In this document: positions 1 through 5,177 of the stretch, in pieces
How positions within the stretch are numbered: the first letter of the stretch is position 1
How the letters are laid out: every line of letters begins with the position of its first letter
Assembly (NCBI GenBank): GCA_016789295.1
Contig: JAEUQL010000196.1
Location: forward strand, 1 to 6,890
From: Blastocatellia bacterium
GTDB lineage: Bacteria > Acidobacteriota > Blastocatellia > Chloracidobacteriales > JADJPF01
DNA length: 6,890 nt
Reading direction: 5' to 3'
Notes under the pieces: model-generated
What the model saw: only the letters and a program-made list of their open reading frames with translations
What the model was told of the DNA's origin: nothing
Database searches by the model: none
Made by a program: the position numbers and the translations under genes

Positions 1-295
1 AATAACTTGGATTATTTCCCATCACTACTTGCCACTGTTGTTGTGTAACTTCATATTTCCCAATCTCAAAACTTTGGCTTATAGTAACTTCGTGCACAGG
101 GTATTCATCGTTCTCTCCATTTTTTGACCCCATAAGAAACTTTCCAGACTCTATCTTTACAAATTCACCAGTCAGAGATGTATCCGGTTCAGAGTCTTCT
201 ACCACTAAGCTACTAATAGAATTATCAGTTAAGTTATGAGAGGTTAGCAGAACTCCTGACATAAATATGGCTAAACATATATCTTTTATTAACAT
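1..295 (-). CDS. Formylglycine-generating enzyme-like (SUMF1/FGE-sulfatase domain) protein, N-terminal part
   Basis: Translating the minus strand from an ATG at 295 gives 98 open codons that run off the left edge, so the C-terminal two thirds or more is missing. Residues 1-22 (MLIKDICLAIFMSGVLLTSH...) form a short hydrophobic stretch that could be a signal peptide, though with only one lysine before it. A polar linker follows. From about residue 43 the sequence reads as the start of an FGE-sulfatase/SUMF1 domain: FVKIESGKFLMGS (45-57), then EYPVHEVTISQSFEIGKYEVT (64-84) and QQWQVVMGNNPSY (86-98). This is the usual opening of the fold ('gG.F.MG', 'E.P.h.V.l..F.i...EVT..q'). Family members include the sulfatase-activating formylglycine generators, but most bacterial relatives with signal peptides have other or unknown roles. 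The catalytic cysteines lie outside the window, so enzymatic activity cannot be judged. A weak AAAGG lies about 10 nt before the ATG. The gene lies 108 bp downstream of the ArsC/Spx-like gene on the same strand. Confidence 0.85.
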   Translation of the reverse strand, partial: MLIKDICLAIFMSGVLLTSHNLTDNSISSLVVEDSEPDTSLTGEFVKIESGKFLMGSKNGENDEYPVHEVTISQSFEIGKYEVTQQQWQVVMGNNPSY

Positions 296-403
296 ATTTT
301 TTACCTTTTACAGTTGTAATTTCACTAGAATGAGGATAAGAGCCTATAAAACTGTAGAAACTTTCACAACAGAGCATTTCTTATCGATTTTAATGCTGCA
401 AGG

Positions 404-748
404 CTAAATCAACTTCTGATATTCTTGCTCAGAGAATCCAAAAATTACCTTCCCATCTTTGATTACGAAAGGCCGTTTTAAGAGGTTAGGTTCGGACAGT
501 ACCAGATCTATAACCTCTTCTTTAGTCAGAGACTTTTCGGCTAAACCTAAAGCTTTAAAGGGCTGACTTTTTGGATTTATGAAGATAGAAGGGTCAAACT
601 GCTGAAAAAGTGCTTCAAGTTCCGGTTTAGTGAAGGGATTTTTCGCATAATTGCGTTCATGAAATATAGAGCCAGCATCTACAAGAAAGCTTCTTGCTTT
701 TCGGCAGGTAGTACAGGTCGATTTCCAATAAAACTTCAACTCACTCAT
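404..748 (-). CDS. ArsC/Spx/YffB-family thioredoxin-fold protein
   Basis: A 114-residue protein, the normal length for the ArsC/Spx family. The open frame extends to 853, but the ATG at 748 is chosen because a good Shine-Dalgarno precedes it and family homology begins there (MSELKFYWKSTCTTCRKAR). C12-T-T-C15 is the redox CxxC seen in Spx and related proteins. R92-P93 matches the conserved Arg-Pro before the last strands. The tail GKVIFGFSEQEYQKL resembles YffB and Spx. Of the residues that E. coli ArsC uses with Cys12 to handle arsenate (R60, R94, R107), only the R94 equivalent is present: position 60 is Lys, and the region matching R107 reads FGFSE. I therefore infer a thiol oxidoreductase or Spx-like regulator rather than a true arsenate reductase. 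It is cytosolic, with no signal peptide or membrane segment. It is divergent to comEC, with only 69 bp between the start codons, so the two promoters must share or overlap that space. Confidence 0.88.
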   Translation of the reverse strand: MSELKFYWKSTCTTCRKARSFLVDAGSIFHERNYAKNPFTKPELEALFQQFDPSIFINPKSQPFKALGLAEKSLTKEEVIDLVLSEPNLLKRPFVIKDGKVIFGFSEQEYQKLI

Positions 749-751
749 ATA

Positions 752-757
752 TTCCTC
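752..757 (-). promoter_or_regulatory. Ribosome binding site that sets the ArsC/Spx-like start
   Basis: On the minus strand the sequence GAGGAA lies five to six bases before the ATG at 748, close to the optimal Shine-Dalgarno spacing. No comparable site precedes the upstream in-frame ATG at 853, which would add 35 residues unrelated to the family and would overlap the start of comEC. Confidence 0.7.
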
Positions 758-817
758 GTCACTTTGATTTAAGACTGCTGGCCAAATTTTAAGCACAACA
801 GAAAGGATTCCGAAGCT

Positions 818-3496
818 ATGAAAGCCGATTCTTGCCAAAAAGGCAGTCTGCAACCTGCACTCTATTTATTTGCCTCTTTTGCTTGCGGTATAACAGCAGG
901 TAAACTACTGACAGAAAGCTTGCAACCCAAAATGTGGCAAGTAGTTGTAATACTTTTGTTAGTACTTGTAACAGCATTTCTGAAGAGGATAGATCAACAA
1001 GTAGCAACAGCATTGATACTGTTGGCTTTTCTGATAGGCGGTGTGTTTGTCTATCAACTCCAGAAAAGATCTGAAATAGAGGCGAGTCACCTTTTAGTAA
1101 AAATAGAAGACAGACTTGATATGGAAGCAAGTAGGGAAATAGAGATATTTGCAAAAGTGATCCGTCCTCCTGTTTCTGCGCGAGGGCGTGTCTATATAGA
1201 TATAGAACTCCACTATATCGCGCTGAGAACTGGAGTAATAGACTGTCGTTCCAAAAAAGCAAAACTGGTACTTTGGCTCAAAGATCAGGTTGAGCTAGTA
1301 AAATATCAGCAAGAAAGTCTTAGTATAGGTGATCACATTCATGCTTTGGCAAAAATCCAAGCAGAACAGTATCACAACCCTGGTGTGTTTGATGCTAAAA
1401 CATGGGAACAAGAATATCTATTAACTATTTCTATAGGCAGATTAGAACTATTGGAAGTTTTAGTTAATTGTCAGCCTACCGCTATTGAGAAACTTCAACA
1501 GTATATAAACAGGGAGATAGAACAGAGCTTTACAGAAGAGTCTATGGGACTGCTTAAAGCCTCAATTCTTGGCAATGGCCATTTTCTTACAGATGCTATA
1601 GATGATAGGTTTCGTAGAAGTGGAACTTACCACATCCTTGTCATTAGTGGTTCACATATTGCTTTGCTAGCATTGATAATCGACTATTTTTTGAGACTGA
1701 TAACAAAACATAGAGCCTCTAGATTGGTAATAATTGGGTTATGTTTATGGGGGTATGCTCTACTAACAGGGTTGCAACCACCTGTATTTCGTGCAGTTTT
1801 AATGTCGAGTTTTCTTTTATTTGGGTTGCTTATCTGGCGCAAAGTTGCAGCAGGAAATTTTTTGGGTCTTTCTGGGTTACTAATTTTGGCAATAGATCCG
1901 AAAGTACTTTTTGGGGCAAGTTTTCAGCTAACTTTCATTGCTGTGGCGGTTATTTTACTGTTAGTGTTGCCTCTGATGCAAAGAGTTGAAGCCATAGGTA
2001 GGTGGCAGCCTAGCAGAAAGACACCTTACCCACCCAACTGTTCGCGACAAGTCAAATGGCTTGCAGAGCTGCTTTACTGGAGTGGTTCCAGATTTGCTTC
2101 GGAAATGGCAGAATCTCCCATCAAATACAGGTTAGAAAAGAACAAGTGGGCACTGCACCTGGAGCGGTATGGTCTTCAAAAGCCACTTCGTTACATCTTT
2201 CTACTACTCACTACTTCTACCTTTGTACAGTTGGCTCTATTGCCACTATCCATATACTACTTCAACAGAGTTTCACCAATTGGTATATTTCTCAATATTA
2301 CTGCTGAAGTCATGATGACGCTTCTTTTAGCTCTTTTCCTGATATTTTCTATTATTGGAACGCTAATACCTTGGTTGGTTCCAGTGGTAGCTTCTTTAGT
2401 AGAACTGTTTTGTAATCTATTTGTTATGGTTGCTTCTACTAGCAGTACTAATTGGATAACAAGCTTCAGAATTGCCCATTTTTCAGGAGTTTTTCAACTC
2501 TTTTATATAATCTATGAACTCTTTTTCTTGGCTTTAATGGTATTTGTAGGAAGGTGGAATCCTCTACAACTGCGAAGGTCTAGTTTAGGTTTGGCCACGA
2601 AGATCTCTCTAGGAATAGCGACTCTACTATTTCTTATTATTCTATTGCCTGTAAAAACGGAAAAATTGCTAGGTACTGCTTCAACTTCTAAAGATAAATT
2701 GTCTCTTTCTTTCTTAGATGTGGGGCAAGGCGATGCTATATTTATTAAGTTTCCTTCAGGAAAAAGCATGTTGATAGATGCAGGAGGGAGTTTTTTTAAG
2801 GGCAGTTTCTCGGTAGGTGAGCAAGTAGTATCACGTTATTTATGGTGGAGAAGTGTAGAAGAGTTAGATTATGTAGTGGCTACACATTCTGACCTAGATC
2901 ATATTCAAGGACTTTCTGATGTTATAGAAAACTTTCGAGTAAAAACTGCTGTAGTTTCAGGTTTTGCACAAGAAGATCCAAATCTAGAAGATTTTAAGAA
3001 AAAAGCTGCAGAATATGGGATTAAATTATCTATTTGGAGTCAAGGAGAGAGTTTTGAAATAGATGGTGTTAAGATAGATATACTTTGGCCAAGCAGAAAT
3101 AGTTTTGCTAGGTTAGATAATAACTGTTCATTAGTTATGAGACTGATCTATGGAGAGAAGGTTTTTCTTCTCACTGGAGACATAGAGAAGGAGGCAGAAA
3201 AGTTTATTCTAAAAAGTGTATCAGCTTTAGAAAGCGATCTCTTAAAGGTTCCACATCATGGAAGCAGGACATCGAGTAGTGAAGAGTTTCTAAAGGCTGT
3301 TTCACCAAAAATTGCTATTATTTCTGCTCCAAAATGGTCAAGATTTAACCACCCACATTCTGAAGTAGTTGAAAGGTATTGCCAAAAAGGAGTGAAGGTC
3401 TACCAAACGGGTATTTCTGGGACAATAGATGTTGTGACCGATGGAAAGAGTTTGCAGGTGAAAGAGTTCATGGAAAAAGGACGTCATTGTCGCTAA
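818..3496 (+). CDS. comEC: ComEC/Rec2 DNA internalization channel protein
   Basis: An 892-residue polytopic membrane protein, a normal length for three-domain ComEC, which carries single-stranded DNA across the inner membrane in natural transformation. Hydrophobic helices occur near residues 13-30, 38-54 and 63-80. The DUF4131/OB-like region follows and ends in the typical NPGVFDAKTWEQEYL (about 187-201). The competence domain opens with GLLKASILGNGHFL and GTYHILVISGSHIALL (269-284) and has many membrane helices. It is interrupted by a roughly 70-residue hydrophilic insert (about 388-458). The C-terminal metallo-beta-lactamase domain starts with LDVGQGD (633-639) and has H690-S-D692-L-D694-H695, TGD (786-788) and PHHGS (812-816). 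The HxDxDH form of the metal motif is usual for ComEC, and the domain is thought to degrade or process the non-imported strand. AAAGGA at 802-807 is a plausible ribosome binding site for the ATG at 818. No comEA, comF or pilus gene lies in the window. Confidence 0.96.
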   Translation: MKADSCQKGSLQPALYLFASFACGITAGKLLTESLQPKMWQVVVILLLVLVTAFLKRIDQQVATALILLAFLIGGVFVYQLQKRSEIEASHLLVKIEDRLDMEASREIEIFAKVIRPPVSARGRVYIDIELHYIALRTGVIDCRSKKAKLVLWLKDQVELVKYQQESLSIGDHIHALAKIQAEQYHNPGVFDAKTWEQEYLLTISIGRLELLEVLVNCQPTAIEKLQQYINREIEQSFTEESMGLLKASILGNGHFLTDAIDDRFRRSGTYHILVISGSHIALLALIIDYFLRLITKHRASRLVIIGLCLWGYALLTGLQPPVFRAVLMSSFLLFGLLIWRKVAAGNFLGLSGLLILAIDPKVLFGASFQLTFIAVAVILLLVLPLMQRVEAIGRWQPSRKTPYPPNCSRQVKWLAELLYWSGSRFASEMAESPIKYRLEKNKWALHLERYGLQKPLRYIFLLLTTSTFVQLALLPLSIYYFNRVSPIGIFLNITAEVMMTLLLALFLIFSIIGTLIPWLVPVVASLVELFCNLFVMVASTSSTNWITSFRIAHFSGVFQLFYIIYELFFLALMVFVGRWNPLQLRRSSLGLATKISLGIATLLFLIILLPVKTEKLLGTASTSKDKLSLSFLDVGQGDAIFIKFPSGKSMLIDAGGSFFKGSFSVGEQVVSRYLWWRSVEELDYVVATHSDLDHIQGLSDVIENFRVKTAVVSGFAQEDPNLEDFKKKAAEYGIKLSIWSQGESFEIDGVKIDILWPSRNSFARLDNNCSLVMRLIYGEKVFLLTGDIEKEAEKFILKSVSALESDLLKVPHHGSRTSSSEEFLKAVSPKIAIISAPKWSRFNHPHSEVVERYCQKGVKVYQTGISGTIDVVTDGKSLQVKEFMEKGRHCR

Positions 3497-3507
3497 ACAA
3501 CACCTTC

Positions 3508-3535
3508 TTTGCTCCAGACTACGGTGTGGTATAAT
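3508..3535 (+). promoter_or_regulatory. Extended -10 promoter for the amidase gene
   Basis: TGGTATAAT at 3527-3535 is a perfect TATAAT with the TGn extension one base upstream. The -35 region is poor (TTTGCT at 3508-3513, spacer 16), which is common for extended -10 promoters. It begins 12 bp after the comEC stop and predicts a transcript start near 3542, with a leader of about 50 nt before the amidase ATG. A housekeeping sigma-70-type factor is assumed. Confidence 0.6.
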
Positions 3536-3567
3536 CAACGTTAATTTTCAAAAGCAGCAACTATCTC

Positions 3568-3592
3568 TTGTAGATAAATCCGTTGTAGATAA
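3568..3592 (+). repeat. Two direct copies of TTGTAGATAA in the amidase leader
   Basis: TTGTAGATAA occurs exactly at 3568-3577 and 3583-3592, a 15-bp period. The second copy ends one base before the ATG at 3594 and occupies the place where a Shine-Dalgarno would be expected. No recognisable ribosome binding site is present there. The pair may be a binding site for a protein acting on DNA or RNA, or chance in an AT-rich leader. Confidence 0.5.
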
Positions 3593-3593
3593 T

Positions 3594-5054
3594 ATGGAGA
3601 TGCCTAGACAAAGCTTCAAACAGCCAGATAAGAAGTACGCAGAGCTAGTGGAACAGTATTCTCACCTTCTAGCTCTTCCTGCACAAAGGCTTAAATTTAT
3701 TAGATCTGCACTCGAAAGGTATCATACCAATCCTTTAGCAGAGCGGATGGTTTGGCTCAAAGAGATAACTTTTAGAAAGACCATTATTGAAGAACTGATC
3801 AAACATCTACCAAGTAATGTTCCCAGACCTCGTGAAGTATCTTTCGTTTTCTGGCTTTACAAAGTGCGCTATCCTGTTTATTTTACAACTATCTCTGCTG
3901 CTGTACTGCTTGGTGCAATAACAGTACAATGGACATATGCTAAAATCAGTAGCTCAAGATTTTTGAGTGTTGGAACAGCACTCCAAACAAAGCAAGAACC
4001 ACTCCAAACTCCACTCCAAATCAAAACTACTGAGACCCAGAAAGTAGCCGATGATGGAGTTGATGTGGAGGGTTATGGACCAGAAAAGATATGGCTTGTA
4101 GAGAAAGCAGAACAGTACGAGCAGTATAGTAATGGCTGTCGTGTTCTGACAGCTTATGAAACTAAAAGTGCTCAAAGAGATTTCTATTCACTCAAACGTA
4201 AACCAACAAAACAGGGAACACACTCACCTGTAGAAGCTCATCGGTTGGTCTTCTATCCAGAGCAGCATGACAATCCAATAGGTATTCTTTATCACACTAC
4301 ACAGAGTGACATTTTGCCATTTCTCCCAACCTACAACCAGAAATTGAAAGGTAGAACTGATTATCTACTTGAATATGTAAAAAAAGAGAAGCTATACAAT
4401 TATTTGATAGATCGCTTTGGCAGGATCTATCGTGTAGTGGATGACAGCCACTATGCAAATCATGCAGGTAACTCCATTTGGGGAGATGAGGAATCGGTCT
4501 ACATCAACTTGAACAATGCTTTTTTGGGGGTTGCTTTTGAAGGAATGTGGTCAGCCGATGTTAAGTTTAATCCAGATGAGATAAATGAAGCACAGATATA
4601 CGCAGGTAAAATGTTGACAGAAGTTCTGAGGAGTAAGTACAGAATAAAAGACATAAACTGTGTGACGCATGGTCTTGTATCGATCAACCCAAATGACTAT
4701 CTGATAGGCTTTCATCTGGATTGGGCTACAGGTTTTCCTTTCAGCAAAATGGGACTTCGTGACAAATATCTTCAAGCTCCACCAAGTATCTCTGAGTTTG
4801 GTTTTAGGTATGACAAAGGTTTTGTCAAATCTATTGGTGGTCAAGTGTGGCCAGGGATCACATTGGCAGAGGCACGTTTGAGAGCAGAAGCATCCGATAT
4901 AGGCTTGAGTGTAGAGGAGCTGAGAAGGCAGCTACAGCGAGACTTCAGTCTTTATAAACAGTGGTTGAAGCAAGCAAGAGAAAGAGCTGGTGACAGTAGT
5001 GACAATGCCAAAGAATTAGATGGGAAGATGAAAGGTGATAGATTTAGCCAGTAG
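3594..5054 (+). CDS. Membrane-anchored N-acetylmuramoyl-L-alanine amidase (AmpD/PGRP fold)
   Basis: A 486-residue protein with a charged, helical cytoplasmic N-terminal part (about 1-90), one membrane helix (about 94-116, VYFTTISAAVLLGAITV...), a polar linker, and an extracytoplasmic amidase domain from about residue 215. The domain should hydrolyse the bond between MurNAc and L-alanine in peptidoglycan. Family landmarks are YH234TT (first zinc histidine), NH290AG matching the 'HAG' of AmpD relatives, GVAFE316G at the position of the conserved glutamate, VTH359GLVSINP (second zinc histidine), and GFH374LD376W, where Asp376 or His374 would be the third ligand. The spacing from H359 to D376 is longer than in AmpD, a small insertion. 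Residues 400-470 form a charged, probably helical tail. Topology is N-in/C-out without a cleavable signal. The ATG at 3594 is followed by another at 3600, and neither has a good Shine-Dalgarno, so the start is uncertain by two codons. A separate promoter precedes the gene. Confidence 0.82.
   Translation: MEMPRQSFKQPDKKYAELVEQYSHLLALPAQRLKFIRSALERYHTNPLAERMVWLKEITFRKTIIEELIKHLPSNVPRPREVSFVFWLYKVRYPVYFTTISAAVLLGAITVQWTYAKISSSRFLSVGTALQTKQEPLQTPLQIKTTETQKVADDGVDVEGYGPEKIWLVEKAEQYEQYSNGCRVLTAYETKSAQRDFYSLKRKPTKQGTHSPVEAHRLVFYPEQHDNPIGILYHTTQSDILPFLPTYNQKLKGRTDYLLEYVKKEKLYNYLIDRFGRIYRVVDDSHYANHAGNSIWGDEESVYINLNNAFLGVAFEGMWSADVKFNPDEINEAQIYAGKMLTEVLRSKYRIKDINCVTHGLVSINPNDYLIGFHLDWATGFPFSKMGLRDKYLQAPPSISEFGFRYDKGFVKSIGGQVWPGITLAEARLRAEASDIGLSVEELRRQLQRDFSLYKQWLKQARERAGDSSDNAKELDGKMKGDRFSQ
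3979..4020 (+). repeat. Three copies of CACTCCAAA within the amidase linker
   Basis: CACTCCAAA occurs at 3979-3987, 4000-4008 and 4012-4020. The intervals (21 and 12 bp) keep frame and encode a Leu-Gln repeat (ALQTKQEPLQTPLQIKT) just outside the membrane helix. This looks like small in-frame duplications in a flexible periplasmic linker. Confidence 0.55.
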
Positions 5055-5077
5055 TCGATTAAAATGTTGATCTTTAG

Positions 5078-5138
5078 ACTAGCTTGGACTTCAGATGGAG
5101 AGTTGTGGTAAGCTAGTTGCCGCTTTCTACACCAAGCT
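5078..5138. repeat. Overlapping inverted repeats in the leader of the HU-actin gene
   Basis: ACTAGCTT at 5078-5085 and AAGCTAGT at 5110-5117 are a perfect 8-bp inverted repeat with half-site centres 32 bp apart. The same left arm, read as AGCTTGG (5081-5087), is also complementary to CCAAGCT at 5132-5138. In RNA the two pairings exclude each other, and on DNA they would be three AGCT-centred half sites. No run of T follows, so this is not a standard terminator. It lies in the 123-bp gap between the amidase stop and the HU-actin ATG, where a promoter or control region is expected. Confidence 0.45.
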
Positions 5139-5177
5139 CTACTACAGAAGCATCGGTTTGTGAGTAGTTTTAGAAAA

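Noticed and set aside
343..369. Possible minus-strand promoter for the formylglycine-enzyme-like gene (TTGTGA and TATAGG).
   Set aside because: Spacing is only 15 bp and both boxes are imperfect. In AT-rich sequence this is not convincing.
373..397. Inverted repeat AGCATT/AATGCT after the ArsC/Spx-like gene as a terminator.
   Set aside because: The stem is six weak pairs with a 13-base loop, and no T-run follows on the minus strand.
764..792. Plus-strand promoter for comEC (TTGATT, 17-bp spacer, TTTTAA).
   Set aside because: The -10 matches consensus at only three positions. A promoter must lie near here, but I cannot place it.
749..853. N-terminal extension of the ArsC/Spx-like protein to an ATG at 853.
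   Set aside because: The extra 35 residues match nothing in the family, overlap the comEC start, and the internal ATG at 748 has a far better ribosome binding site.
816..1262. A 148-codon open frame on the minus strand opposite the 5' part of comEC.
   Set aside because: It is the antisense of a well-supported gene, rich in Leu and Ser as expected from antisense of hydrophobic codons, and shows no recognisable domain.
3965..3983. Small hairpin GAGTG/CACTC in the amidase gene.
   Set aside because: It lies within coding sequence beside the CACTCCAAA repeats, has a short stem and nothing to suggest a function.
5084..5114. Promoter for the HU-actin gene (TTGGAC and TGGTAAGCT).
   Set aside because: The TG extension is present but the -10 hexamer matches TATAAT at three positions and the spacer is 19 bp. 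It also overlaps the inverted repeats, so it is left as unproven.
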